This document shows positions 43,871 to 54,953 of a stretch of 64,000 nt of DNA, in pieces. Made by a program: the position numbers and the translations under genes. The notes beneath the pieces are model-generated. The model worked only from the letters and a program-made list of their open reading frames with translations, made no database searches and had not been told where the DNA came from. This stretch comes from Cycas panzhihuaensis (lineage: Eukaryota > Cycadophyta), in contig CM041465.1 in NCBI GenBank assembly GCA_023213395.1, positions 79,181,741 to 79,245,740 on the forward strand. Reading direction: 5' to 3'. Positions within the stretch are counted from its first letter, which is position 1; the number at the start of each line of letters is the position of its first letter.

Positions 43871-44530
43871 GTGCATTTCGTCTGATTTGCATAGAATTGA
43901 TTGGTCTGTAGGATTCATGGTACTGCTTTGATATGGTCTAGATGCTCTTCCCATGTTTTACTATAGATTAGAATGTCATTGAAGAAGACTATCACAAATT
44001 TCCGTAGAAATGGTTTGAGAATTGAATTCATAGTGCTCTAAAAAGTTGTTGGGGCATTTGTTAGCCCAAACGACATGAATTTAAACTCGAATAGTCCCTC
44101 ATATGTACAAAAAGTTGTTTTGTATATATCTTTCTCTCTGATGTGATTCTAATAATACCCTAATCGTAAGTTGATTTTTGAAAAATACCGTGCTCCGTGT
44201 ATTTTGTTTAATAAATCATCTCTCCATGGAATAGGATAATGATTCTTCACCATTAACTTGTTCAACTCTCAATAATCTACACACATCCAATATGATCCAT
44301 CCCTTTTGGGATTAACTATGACTGGTGATGCAAATGGGCTTGAACTAGTTGCGATGTATCCTTGACTTAGTAATTCCCTTGTGATATTTTCAATTTCTCT
44401 CTTTAGATGATAAAGGTGTATGAAGGGCAGAATATTTACTAGGGCTGCTCCAGGTACTAGCTAAATGGAATGTTGATAATCTCATTGTAAGGGAAGTCCT
44501 TGGGGTTCTTTGAATATTGCTCTATGCTCT
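43871..44530 (-). pseudogene. Chr-2 reverse transcriptase, active site changed
   Basis: RT motifs on the minus strand: VIVNPKRDGSYWMCVDY near 44320-44270, [26 protein letters not shown] near 44070, and the catalytic box [10 protein letters not shown] near 43998-43969. F-F-D-D has become F-F-N-D, losing a catalytic aspartate. Confidence 0.8.
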
Positions 44531-45100
44531 TCTATGATCTTTGTACCTCAATTGGTACATCTTCTATCGCTATCTTGTAACAAGTCAATATGAATGCATA
44601 TGGATTCTCCTTCAATGTCTTTTCCATGCGATGCAAAGATATCAATTGTACTAGGAGTGTGGGTGGTGCTTCTAATCTATATTTGCACCCTTTTTGATGA
44701 AAGGACATGAATTGGGTCATATACTTCGTAACTATGGTCTATAACCACTGGATTCCCAACACTGCATCTACTCCTCCTATAGGCATCACGAACATACATG
44801 CGTTTATTGAATAGTCTCTGGTTTAGAGACTCACCTTCTGACAATAGCCTCCACAAGGAATGCTTTTTCCGTTTGTTGTGGATACTTGAAATGTATTCAA
44901 AGATTGTATTTTTAGTCCTAACTTATTTGTTGTGGCCCTATTAATGAAGTTGCGAGTCCTGCTGCTATCCACAAGTATGGCCACTAGAGCTCCTTTGATC
45001 ATCCCTTGGAAATTAAGGTTTTGGGGTGTGACATTTTGTCCCGTTATGGCTTCTAGAAAAATTTGGACATTCTCAGTATTGACTTCTAAAAGTCCATCTA
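44531..45100 (-). pseudogene. Chr-2 aspartic protease
   Basis: VALVAILVDSSRTRNFINRATTNKLGL near 44990-44920 (D-S-G changed to D-S-S), then MFVMPIGGVDAVLGIQWL near 44800-44740 and the tail MTQFMSFHQKGCKYRLEAPP (44720). Confidence 0.78.
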
Positions 45101-46186
45101 CATCTGCTTCCTCCTCTTGGATTTGGTTTATTTCTTCCTATTTTTGGTCTGGTATTTCCACTTCATCATCATTGATCATAAATACCTTCTTCACCAGACA
45201 TTGGTGTTCTTTATTCCACTTCCCTCCACATTTAAAATAGGTCCCCCTTTTGAGATGTTTGACTTTGCTTGTTTTGTTTCTGTCCTTTATTGCCACTAGT
45301 GGGTCTACTTTTATGCCTGATTTGATCCAATTTGGATTGGGTCCCTGTTGCTGGTATGCTTCGGCTTTGCGCATATAGGTAGACCTATTCTCTCTGAATT
45401 CTACTTCTACATTCTTCGCATATCGGATTGCCTCATGAATATTTGTAGGATTCATATTCTTAATGCAAAATTTAATTGTTCCCTTTAATCCACTAATGTA
45501 TGTCTCCAAAATGTATTTAGCTGATACTTATTCTAGAATTAGACACTGAAGCATCTAGAATTGCTCAGTGTATTCTTAGACTATTCTGTTTGAAATAATC
45601 TTGTTAACTGAGTGAAATAGTTGGTGTTCCAAGAATCTTCATACTATTTTATTAGTCTTGCCTTAAGGTAGTCCATGAATCTGGATGGCCCAAAATTTTC
45701 TTTTGCCACCAATAAAACCATTCTGATAGTTCATACACTCAGAAGCATGTTTCCATTTGTAATAACTAACTCTGGATATTCCTCGATCTTTCTGGATCAA
45801 AATTTTCTAATGTAAATTTGGTTCCCCTAAGACCCTCATTTGATTGGAAGCTCTTCTGATTCAGTCATTCATAAGCAAAACCTCTGAATCTCCTTAAATT
45901 CTTTTGTTGTTCATTCCCCTAGTTATCTTGATCTCAGAATTCTTCGTTGATTTCTTTTATGTCTTAGTGTTTCTCTATTGATGACTCTCCCTCCTATAGA
46001 TCCAACCTCTTAATTAAATTTTCAAACAAAGCCTAGATGCTTTTCATGGAAGTGATAAGCTTTGACGATAAGTGGGATAGTACTTCTTCTATCTTGCTTC
46101 CTCCTCCTCCTATTACTGTTGATTGGCGGTTCACCATCTTGTTGGAGATGAGACCTTTTCCTGATCTTAGTTTCATCCTTGGGGGG
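45101..46186 (-). pseudogene. gag: Chr-2 gag
   Basis: METYISGLKGTIKFCIKNM, IRYAKNVEVEFRE and the knuckle FKCGGKWNKEHQC with KKVFMINDDEVEIP (45509-45138). The core is seen in fragments to about 45830, and a basic N-terminus (NSNRRRRKQD) near 46120. Truncated at 46186. Confidence 0.78.
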
Positions 46187-46908
46187 TGTTGCAAACAAAA
46201 TTGACACCTGTGCATCCGGGAAGAGGAATGCATGGTTAATTTTGGTTTGATATAGTTGATAAATGTAGGGCAATCGTTCAATGAATGTTTCAAAAGAGGA
46301 GCATGCGGAAAAACAATCAATAAATAGGCATTATAGAGGACCATTCTGTCATCGGAATGCACCACGCAAGAAGGAAATGCACGCTGCACAGTGAAGGAAT
46401 GCACCAGGAACTCTCGCAGAATGGATTAAACAAGAAAATGATACATGGAGCAAATTGTACGGGTGTGCAAATGAATTAACTAGCCAAGTAATGGATTAAT
46501 TAGTGAAATGGCATCCATTAAGAAAAAGGGATGATTATGACTTTTGGTCACAACCATTCCTTAGTAGGGATGCACTCTGTATATAGACACATCTAATCAA
46601 TGGGATGGATCTGAGAGCCAAGTTAAGTGATCCTTTGGAACCTGGTCTAGTACGGATAACCATTTCAGCATTGTATGGATAGAATATGTTATAATCTTTG
46701 ACTATTGTTTAATAATATTATAGAGCTACGTGGAATCTATTTGTACTCAATGAAGAATGCATGATGTCTATTGTGTTTATGATTGTATTGTGGACTTATG
46801 AGGCATAATTTAATATATGAATATATATGTTGACCATGACCACACACCTAGACGATAGTGGAAACCTTGACAAGTGGATATCTCGTTCGGGTAGATATTA
46901 AGTCAACA
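46187..46908 (+). repeat. Orphan LTR of the Glu family
   Basis: 722 bp, TGTTGCAAACAAAATTGACACC to AAGTCAACA, same type and direction as 25416-26143. It is followed by a primer site and leader but no coding body. Confidence 0.85.
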
Positions 46909-46909
46909 T

Positions 46910-46922
46910 TGGTTCCATTGCC
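46910..46922 (+). promoter_or_regulatory. tRNA-Glu primer binding site after orphan LTR
   Basis: TGGTTCCATTGCC, 12 of 13 matches to the complement of plant tRNA-Glu. Confidence 0.75.
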
Positions 46923-47136
46923 AAAGTCCACTAGCAAAAGGAAGAAGAAGCCAGAATCCTCTATGTGGAAAGGACAAGTTACCCTTGCTGTCACAGTGGT
47001 GGCAGAATCTAACTAAGCCTAGATAGTCAGGGGGGCCTTCTAATGCCACCCAAATGACCTTCGAAGGTGGAGTAGTCATAGGGAAAACCTTAGGGGATAA
47101 TGGAATCAAGTAGGCAGAGAGCTTTAAGATGGTCCA
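46923..47136 (+). other. Glu-family leader and gag start, truncated
   Basis: Matches the Glu-2 leader (26158-26370): the tcacagtggtggcag, ctaactaagcctaga and gccacccaaatgac blocks and a degenerate gag start. Stops matching at about 47136. Confidence 0.75.
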
Positions 47137-47370
47137 TGTAATGAACCGTTATACCAAAACCTTGAGGTTTTGGTGTAACAGTTTGTTATAAGTGGTATTA
47201 GAACCAAGAATCAAGTTTGAATCCCGTGGGGGCAATGTCACTTATGGGGGCAGCGGAGAGACGCACCAAAAATCGCCAATGCGCAAAACGTTGTCATAGT
47301 CAGGGCCTGTGGGACACATGAATACCGGTGAAAGCAGGGCTAGCCCATTCGACCCATTATTTTGTGTAAT
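47137..47370. other. Orphan segment with hairpin and primer-like site
   Basis: Holds a 40-bp inverted repeat (47144-47183) and, 9 bases on, tggtattagaacc (47193-47205), 11 of 13 bases of an iMet primer site. It looks like the end of an LTR plus the leader of another plus-strand element. No coding domain. It joins Chr-3 integrase at about 47370. Confidence 0.45.
47144..47183. repeat. 40-bp inverted repeat with 2-base loop
   Basis: Arms of 19 bases around TG. The inner 15 bases, gttataccaaaacct, pair with aggttttggtgtaac with one G-T type mismatch, and the outer part adds one more mismatch. Confidence 0.8.
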
Positions 47371-48255
47371 TGCTAGGTTATCCTTTAATTTGTTGATGGT
47401 TTCCTCCATTTGCTTCCAATGTTCTACTGCCTAGACCCATGAAGGTTTATTCCAGGTTAATAATGATGGTGGCATGTAGCCATACAAAGCCTGGAAAGGT
47501 GTCATTTTTCTTGAAGAATGATATGTGGTGTTGTACTACCATTCTGCTAAATGTAACCATTGATGCCATTGTTTTTGTTTGTCTGAGCAAAAGTTCCTCA
47601 AGTATCCTTCTAAGCATTTGTTGACAATCTCCGTTTGCCCATCCATCTGAGGGTGGGACGTTGTGCTCAGCTTGAGTTTTGTACCTGCAATTTTGAATAG
47701 GTCCTACCAAAATCTACTAGTAAATTTTGGGTCACGGTCACTTACTATTGCTTTAGGGAAACCATGTAACCTATGCATCTCTTTCATGTATAGTTCTTCC
47801 ACATCGTTAGCCTTAGCTGTCGATTTCAATCCTCTGAAGTGGCCATATTTGGTGAGGCGATCTACTATAATCAGAATTGCATCCTTTCCTTCAGAGCAGG
47901 GTAATCCGGTTATAAAATCCATGGATATTTCATCCCATTTTTGTTCTGGCATTGGTAATTGCTGGAGTAACCCTGGTGTCTTTATGCATTCGATCCTATT
48001 TCTCTGATAGGTATCACATTCTTCCACAAACTTTTGAACATTTGTTTTTAATCCTTTCTAGTAAAATGAAGCTCTTATCTTCCTGTGTGTCTTGTCAATC
48101 CCTGTGTGACCTGTTATCGGTGTGGAATGGCCTTCTTGTAATATTATCTCCTTTAGTGCTGATCTTCTAGGAATGCAGATCTTTCCTTTCCTGACTATTA
48201 CTCCCTGTTGTATCTCATATAAGCCAATTTTGTCTTCCCTTATTTTGTTGATCAA
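47371..48255 (-). pseudogene. Chr-3 integrase
   Basis: Zinc domain HSTPITGHTGIDKTHRKIRASFY and CDTYQRNRIEC (a Cys changed to Tyr), then [35 protein letters not shown] and QMDGQTEIVNKCLEGYL, with the catalytic Glu near 47620. Then WHQWLHLAEWYYNTTYHSS and MTPFQALYGY, ending KDNLAI at 47370. Confidence 0.88.
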
Positions 48256-49000
48256 CTAGTTGTACTTTAGATCATTGTCGTATTCCTTTCTTAATGTCTC
48301 ATGCCAGGTTGGGCTAGCCATTGATATTGTATGTAGTGTTGGTTGCTCGTGAATTTCTTCTGGAATTCTTAAGAGGGCGTCTGCTATGACGTTGTCTTTG
48401 CCCTTTTTGTACATGATGGAGAAATCAAATGTTTGTAGTTTGCTCACTCACTTCTGTTGTTTGTCTGACAATGTCTTTTGATTTAAGAAGTACTTGAGAC
48501 TGTTGTGGTCTATTTGTACCTGGAAAGAGATACCAAGTAAATATTGTCTCCATTGGTTGATTGCGTGCATTATTGTTAGCATCTCCTTATTGTAGATGGG
48601 CTGTAGCTTTTCTTTATTATTCAATTTACTGCTTTCGTACACTATTGGTCTTTCGTCTTGTAATAGGACAACTCCTATGCCAAACCCTGAAGCATCACAT
48701 TCCAAGATGAACGGTTTTGAAAATTTCGGGATTGCTAAAACTGGGGCTCTTACCATTGTGCTTTTTAGTTCTTAGAAGACATTGTTGGCCATTTCATTCC
48801 ATGTGAAGGCATCTTTTTTTGTCAAATCTGTAAGTGGGGCTGCTATGTTGGCATACTCTCTTACGAATTTCCTAAGATATCCTGCTACTCCTAAGAAGCT
48901 GCGAACTCCCATGATATTCTTTGGTGCTAGCCACTCTACTATCGCTTGGACCTTCCTGGGGTCAACCTTGATTCCGTTTGCAGTAATTATGTGACCAAGG
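48256..49000 (-). pseudogene. Chr-3 RNase H and tether
   Basis: [34 protein letters not shown], then RNase H in the frame 48756-48448 ([59 protein letters not shown]) and FDFSIMYKKGKDNVIADAL. Confidence 0.88.
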
Positions 49001-49800
49001 TATTCGAGTTCCTATTGGCCAAAATAACATTTTTTCTTGTTTGCAAAGAATAAGCATTTTGCTAAAATTTCTAGGACTAATCTCAAGTGCTCCAAATGTT
49101 CTCTCCATGTTTTGTTGTAAACAAGGATATCATCAAAAAAGATTATCATGAATTTCCTCAAAACTTCCTTGAATGTGGAATTCATGGTGGTCTGGAATGT
49201 TGCTGGAGCGTTGGTTAGACCAAATGGAATCACTTTGAATTCAAACAGTCCCTCATGAGTTCTAAATGTTGTCTTGTGGACGTCCTCCTCTTTTATCTGA
49301 ATTTGATGGTATCCTGATCGGAGGTCTATCTTGAAGAAGTATTTTGCTCCATGTATTCCGTCTAGTAGGTCATCGATCTTGGGGATAGGGTTATCTATTT
49401 TTTATAGTCAACTTGTTTAGTCCCCTGTAATCTACGCACATTCTGATTGTGCCATCTTTCTTAGGGATGACTACCACCAGGGATGCGAACGGGCTTATGC
49501 TACTCTGAATATGGCCATGTGCGAGTAATTCTCTGGTTATGTTCTCAATCTCTTTCCTCATGTGGTATGGATGCCTATACGGCCTTATGTTCACTGGCAC
49601 TGCTCCTGGGATTAAATCAATCACATGATGAAATTCTCTTACTGGAGGTAATCCTTTTGGTTCTTCGAATACTTGTTTATATTCATCCAAGATGTATTGT
49701 ATTTCCATTGGAATTTCTTGGATTTCTATCTTGTGGCATGACACTATGTATGTGGGAGCTTTTTGCTGCATGATTTTCTCCATTCTGTGAGATGACACTA
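49001..49800 (-). pseudogene. Chr-3 reverse transcriptase
   Basis: LDEYKQVFEEPKGLPPVREF, HVIDLIPGAVPVN, SPFASLVVVIPKKDGTIRMCVDYRGLNKL (frame 49798-49391), a frameshift near 49395, then [17 protein letters not shown] and catalytic [15 protein letters not shown] (near 49147-49110). Confidence 0.9.
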
Positions 49801-50230
49801 ATTGTATTGGTGGATTTTTAGGTCCACGTAGTATATATTTGGTGCCATTTACTCAGAAGCACATGACTCTTTTCATGTAGTTGGTGACTATATTTCCTAA
49901 GGTCTGCAACCACTGTACCCCTAGCACTATATCAATGCCCCCTATTTGCATCGCAAACATATTGGAGTTCAGCGGGTGCTCACCAATTTTCAGGTTGATG
50001 TTTCTCTGCATGCACTGCAGTCTTTGTCTTCCCATTAGCAATTGAAACTTGGAAGGTTTTTAATGGTTCCACCTTGATTCCTAACTTTTGGGTTGTTGGT
50101 CTGTTGATAAAATTGTGCGTGCTCCCACTATCCACCAATACCGCTATTGGAGCTCCTTTCAACATCCCTTCAAATCGTAGTGTTTGAGGTGCCGTACTTT
50201 TACCTGTTATGGCCTACAAAGATATTTGAA
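49801..50230 (-). pseudogene. Chr-3 aspartic protease
   Basis: APIAVLVDSGSTHNFINRPT (50150-50090) with intact D-S-G, then MFAMQIGGIDIVLGVQWLQTLG (49970-49900), the V-L-G hallmark. A frameshift near 50030 separates the halves. Confidence 0.88.
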
Positions 50231-51300
50231 CATTTTCTGTATCGATTTCGAGTAGTTCATCTAGTTCAGCTTCGGCCTATTCATTGTTATCTTCTTGATC
50301 TGGGACTGCATCTTCTTCTGTTTGTTCAGGTATCTTCAGTTGTTCATTATGTAGCATAAATACCTTCTTTCCCGGGCATTGGTGCTCCTAGTTCTATTTC
50401 CCTCCGCATTTGAAACAGGTACCTTTTTGTATGTGTTCTTATCGGGTGAAATTTTTCATTGTATTCTTGATTATGAGCAGAGTGTTTGATTTAACTCCTG
50501 ATCTATGCCAGTTTGTGTTAGACAGTGGAGCAAAATATGTTCTACGCATAAAGGTAGGCTTGGTTTCTTTAAGTTCAGGTTCAACACATCTAGCATGCTT
50601 TATGATCTCTTCTAATGCTCCGTGTTACTGCACTAATACTCGGAATCTGATGGGGGCCTTGAGACCACTTATATATGTCTCCCTGAGACATTCCTGGGGA
50701 ATGTTTGATGTAACCATACATTATAACAACTGAAATTATTTCGTATATTCCCGAACTGATCACGTCTACTGCAATCTTGTCAACTGTGTGAAGTAATTCA
50801 TGGACCAAGAGTCTTCATATTGATTGATGATGGCTCTTCGAAAATTTCTCCATTCCTCTTGCTGAGGTCCTTGCATCTTTTTCCACTAGTAATACCAATT
50901 CAAAGCTCCTCCATAGAGATGTAAGGAGGCAATGGGCACCATATCTATGCTTGGTGTCCTATTTACTACGAAATATGTTTCCATTTGAAGTAGCCATACT
51001 CTTATGTCCCGTGATTTCTCTCAATTGAATTTTTTTAATGTGATCTTTGTGTTTGTTAGTCCTCTTTGATTTACATTTCTTCACTGAAAAACAATTCCTT
51101 CCTTGAACTTCCCTTCTGGGTTCCCCTGATCTGTCTCTTGATCTAAATCTTGTTCTGTTTTTGGCTGAGCTATCTCTTGTTTGTCAAATCTTCCATTTAG
51201 GTTCTTGATTTGTTGTAAAAGTTCCTTCATGACTGCTGTCAAGGTTTCTACTACTTGTTCTTTTGAGTTGTGGGACCTTGACATTTTGCTTTGTGGGTTG
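50231..51300 (-). pseudogene. gag: Chr-3 gag
   Basis: N-terminus MSRSHNSKEQVVETLTAVMK (ATG 51284) with a charged region. The Gag core is in fragments (51050-50650), then ARCVEPELKE-type and CFKCGG-type knuckle pieces near 50420-50370 and an acidic Glu-rich tail. More broken than the pol part. Confidence 0.75.
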
Positions 51301-51407
51301 ATTCTTCTAGACCTTAATTCCGTCTTGGTCCTTTCTGAATTTCTAGGGTAAGAGGGTGGGTCAAAATTTCCTCCCCCTAGTGAAAAAATTCCCCTCTTCG
51401 GAACGAA

Positions 51408-51419
51408 GATCTGATACCA
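51408..51419 (-). promoter_or_regulatory. tRNA-iMet primer binding site of Chr-3
   Basis: Minus-strand TGGTATCAGATC, 11 of 12 bases of the iMet site, two bases from the LTR. Confidence 0.75.
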
Positions 51420-51421
51420 CT

Positions 51422-51925
51422 TGTAACGATTCCTTTACCCAATTGGATAGAAAATAGAGCAAAATAATGGGAATTCACGAAAAACATAACAAAAGAGAAA
51501 TATCCATAAATACTAAAACCAAATAGAGTGAATTCACAGATGGCGAACACCTTTTGATCCAAAAATTATATCTCCAAATATAAATCAAATACAAAATACG
51601 ATGCCAAAATGTACGAAATGCAAATAGAGTCCCAACAAAGTACCTGTACTGCCTACAACAATCACAAAACCCTTCAAGGTGGGGATCCTCCCAAACTTTG
51701 CAGTCCTAAGGCCGAAAATCTGCACTTGCCTTAAGGCCGAAAATAAGGAGGAAGAAACTTCACAACTGGTTGCTTTGAAATGACCTCAAAGTCCCTATAT
51801 ATAGGCACACAAACAGGGACATAATGAAGTTGACCAAAGCAGGGAGGAATGCGCCCAAAATAATCATAAGAAGTCGGCCATAGTTAGTATATAGAAGTCG
51901 GCCAGATTCTGAAGAGGTCACTACA
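51422..51925 (-). repeat. 5-prime LTR of Chr-3
   Basis: 504 bp, TGTAACGATT to GGTCACTACA. TATA-like tatatata at 51796-51803. Two aaggccgaaaat blocks and an agtcggcc motif are shared with Chr-1 and Chr-4. Confidence 0.85.
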
Positions 51926-52437
51926 AAGTTACATCTTTGTACTTTGTCCATGGTTGGTGGACATTGTCTTGTAATTAGAAATTCTATTATGTCTTGATAC
52001 CATTCTATGGGGACAGATTCCACGTTGAAGAGTGCTGCATCTGGAAAGCCGTCTGAGACTCCAACTGCTTTTTCACCATTATGTATTCTCAAGAGTTTAT
52101 CAAGAATAATATAGGCTTTTCCCAGTTTCACTATAATTCGAAAGGGAAACTCTTGGAATAACATCAACCATTAACTGATTCGTCCTCTTAATAGTGGTTT
52201 GTTTATCAGGTACATGAGTGCCTGGTGATCCACATAAAATATGAGGGGGTTTGCTAGTAGATAATGGAAAACTTTTTGTGAAGTGTACACCATTCCAAGT
52301 CCTTCCCTTTCTGTTGTTATATAATTTTGCTCCGCTTTAGTTAGTTTGTGACTGGCAAAGTATATAGGTCTATCCACATTGTTATCCCCTGGTTGTATCA
52401 GAACACACCCAATTGCATACTGGGAAATGTAGCGGAA
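51926..52437 (-). pseudogene. Glu-3 RNase H and start of integrase link
   Basis: QYAIGCVLIQPGDNNVDRPIYFASHKLTKAEQNYITTE, GLGMVYTSQKVFHYLLANPLIFYVDHQALMYL, then FRIIVKLGKAYIILD and MDKVQRCNFV, ending at 51926. Closely matches Glu-2 at 31340-31860. Confidence 0.88.
52433..52437. repeat. Target site duplication of Chr-4, left copy (GGAAA)
   Basis: Identical to 58040-58044. Confidence 0.9.
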
Positions 52438-52924
52438 GCTTTTAACTTAATTCAGAAATAACTCAACAATTCGCAGATACTGGTCTAATATAGATTTCTT
52501 CAATCTCAAATAATAATGAACATAGGAAATTCACCATAAAACACCGAAATAAAGTAATGGAAATAGTACTAATAAAGGTAAATATATTGTGCAAAATATA
52601 AACAAAATATCCTTACTGAACGACTACCCTTCGAGGCGGGAATCCTCCAAATATCTCAGGCCAAAAGGCCGAGCCAACTACAGCCCTAGAGCCGAAATCA
52701 GAAGAGATCAATCCAAGTGATGATACCAAATGAGGGCTTTGCTCTCTATTTATAGTGGCCGGATTATCTTGTTTGAAGTCGGCCGATTAAGATAGTTCAC
52801 CGGGAGTGAACCATTAATGAAGTCGGCCAAGACGGCCATCGGTCGGCTAATATTCCTGCGCTCATTTCTGGGGTTTAAGTCGGTTGACAGGCCCCTAAAG
52901 AGAGGGTTTTCCTAGAACGCAACA
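52438..52924 (-). repeat. 3-prime LTR of Chr-4
   Basis: 487 bp. Minus-strand TATA box (plus tatttata, 52747-52754). Repeated agtcggcc motifs between TATA and the outer end. Confidence 0.93.
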
Positions 52925-52940
52925 AGTCCCCCCCCCTGAA
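52925..52940 (-). promoter_or_regulatory. Polypurine tract of Chr-4
   Basis: Minus-strand TTTTCAGGGGGGGGACT directly upstream of the 3-prime LTR, with a run of eight G. Confidence 0.8.
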
Positions 52941-52955
52941 AACGATGCTTTGCCC

Positions 52956-53321
52956 TCAAAGCATTGGTAGCTTTGGAAATTGCTGTATCCATTCGTCTGA
53001 TTCCCATGTCGCGTCTTCTATATCCAATGTCTGCCATTTTATGAGGTACTCTTTGATTTGTCTTGTTAGAAGTTGCCTGGTGCAAATTTGGAGTATCCCT
53101 TCTGGTTCTAGCATAATTTTTCCTTCTTCATTGAGTTCTGGCAAGGATGTTTGTGGTACTATCTTGTCGCCAATCTTTTTCTTCAGGCATGAAACATGAA
53201 AGGTATCATGGATCTTGCTTGTTGTCGGTAAATTAAGTTTGTAGGCTACTTCCCAATTCATCAAGTATTTGATATGGTCCAAAATATCGGGAGCAAGCTT
53301 TTGTGTCTTCGCCTTGTTCAA
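52956..53321 (-). pseudogene. Chr-4 integrase tail and chromodomain
   Basis: Open for 121 codons: VAYKLNLPTTSKIHDTFHVSCLKKKIG (integrase tail), then ILQICTRQLLTRQIKEYLIKWQTLDIEDATWESDEWI, a chromodomain with EYLIKW and the DATWE motif, ending KLPML and a stop 16 bases before the polypurine tract. It would guide integration to marked chromatin. A frameshift near 53320 separates it from the core. Confidence 0.9.
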
Positions 53322-53895
53322 TGACGTTTGTTTGTATGGTTGTAACCGGAGAAAACCCAGTCATCTTCTCGAAGCTCCTTTCTCGATCGCCAAGCATCTG
53401 CTTGCTGCTTCATCCTGTTCCTTGCCATTGCTAAATTGTCCTTAAGAATTCTAATCGTGTCTTCCATTTGCTTTTGGTGTTCTTGGACGCTTTGAACACA
53501 GGATGATCCATTCCATATCAATAGAGATGGCGGCTGGTATCCGTAAAGAGCCTGGAATGGCGTCATCTTGGTGGAAGAGTGGTATGTTGTATTATACCAC
53601 CACTCGGCTAGGTGCAGCCACTTGTGCCACTGATTTTGTTTATCTGAGCATAAATTCCTCAAATAACCTTCTAGACATTTATTGACTATCTCCGTCATCA
53701 TCCATCGGTTTGGGGATGGTACGCTGTGCTCATGTGTAATTTTGTACCTGCAATTCTAAATAAATCCTTCCAAAATTTACTAGTAAACTTTGGATCCCTA
53801 TCGCTAACAATACTTTTAGGGAATCCATGTAATCTATGGATTTCTTTCATGTATAGTTCGCCACGCCACTTGCCTTTCTTGTTGACTGTAGCCCC
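53318..53895 (-). pseudogene. Chr-4 integrase core, C-terminal half
   Basis: Frame 53701-53318: TEIVNKCLEGYLRNLCSDKQNQWHKWL, AEWWYNTTYHSSTKMTPFQALYGYQPPSLL and helices with KDNLAMARNRMKQQAD. The catalytic Glu is in TEIVNK. The segment 53895-53702, holding the second Asp, is in shifted frames. Confidence 0.85.
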
Positions 53896-54953
53896 TAAAA
53901 ATGGCTATACTTTGTTAATCTATCGACTGTGACAAAGATTGTGTCTTTACCTTCTGATTTCGGGAGACCTGTAACAAAATCCGTTGAAATTTCTTCCCAT
54001 TTTTGGTTGGGAATTGGTAGGGGTTGTAAGAGACCTGGGGTCTTTACACATTCTACCTTATTCCGTTGACAAATGTCACATTCTGTCACAAATTTTTGGA
54101 CGTCCGATTTCAAGCCCTTCCAAAAGTACGACGCTTTTATCTTCCGATATGTCTTGTCTATACCGGTGTGGCCTGCTTCTGGGACCGAATGTGCTTCTTG
54201 CAGTATAATTTCCTTTAATTTGGAATTTTTGGGAATGCAGATTTTGCCATTCCTAAGAATCGATCGCCTTTTGTTGGTATTTATCTCAATTACTCCCTTC
54301 ATGTTATCTAGGAGTTTTTGATATCCTGGATCTGCCATATATTCCGTTCTAATGGATTTTAACCATGAGAGCATAATTGTTGATATCAACTGTAATGAAG
54401 GACCTTCTTTCGCTTCATCTGGGATTCTTGATAATGCATCTGCTATAATGTTCTCTTTGCCTTTCTTGTATACTATTGTGAAATCGAAATTCTGCAACTT
54501 ACTGACCCATTTTTGTTGCTCATCGGACAATGTCTTCTGTCTGAGGAAGTATTTCAGACTATCGTGATCCATGCGCACTTGAAAGGAATTTCCCAATAGA
54601 TATTGTCGCCATTGCTGGATGGCGTGCATGATAGCGAGCATCTCCTTATCATATATGGGTTTGAGTTTTTCTCTGTTATTTAATTTCCGACTCTCATAAG
54701 CTATTGGTCTTTCATCTTGGAGTAAGACTGCTCCTATCCCGAATCCTGATGCATCACATTCCAATACGAATGGTTTCGAAAAATCTGGTGTTGTTAACAC
54801 TGGAGCTGTTATCATGGCCTTCTTAAGATTACCAAAAGCTTCTTCTGCTTTCAAGTTCCAAACAAATGCATCTTTCTTTGTTAAATCCGTGAGGGGTGCT
54901 GCTAGGTGTGCATAACCCTTTATAAACTTCCTAACAAATCCTGTTGTCCCCAA
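53895..54953 (-). pseudogene. Chr-4 RNase H and integrase N-terminus, open for 352 codons
   Basis: Longest intact coding stretch of pol here. RT tether [19 protein letters not shown] (residues 6-24), RNase H from about residue 60 ([70 protein letters not shown]), integrase zinc domain (AGHTGIDKTYRKIKA, CDICQRNKVEC) and core start WEEISTDFVTGLPKSEGKD with the first catalytic Asp. It ends by frameshift after TKYSHF. Confidence 0.93.

Larger units (their letters stand above)
42502..46186 (-). mobile_element. Chr-2: truncated chromovirus body
   Basis: Gag, protease, RT, RNase H and integrase on the minus strand with neither LTR. It is cut in integrase by the Chr-1 LTR (42502) and near the Gag N-terminus by the orphan Glu-type LTR (46187). 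It has many stops and an altered RT active site, so it is among the older chromoviruses here. Confidence 0.82.
47371..51925 (-). mobile_element. Chr-3: chromovirus lacking its 3-prime end
   Basis: 5-prime LTR (51422-51925), iMet primer site, gag, protease, RT, RNase H and integrase on the minus strand, then cut at about 47370 inside the integrase C-terminal region. There is no chromodomain and no 3-prime LTR. The domains are well preserved, each broken by only a few stops, and the catalytic boxes D-S-G and F-F-D-D are intact. The LTR abuts Glu-3 RNase H DNA at 51926, so Chr-3 entered Glu-3. Confidence 0.88.
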
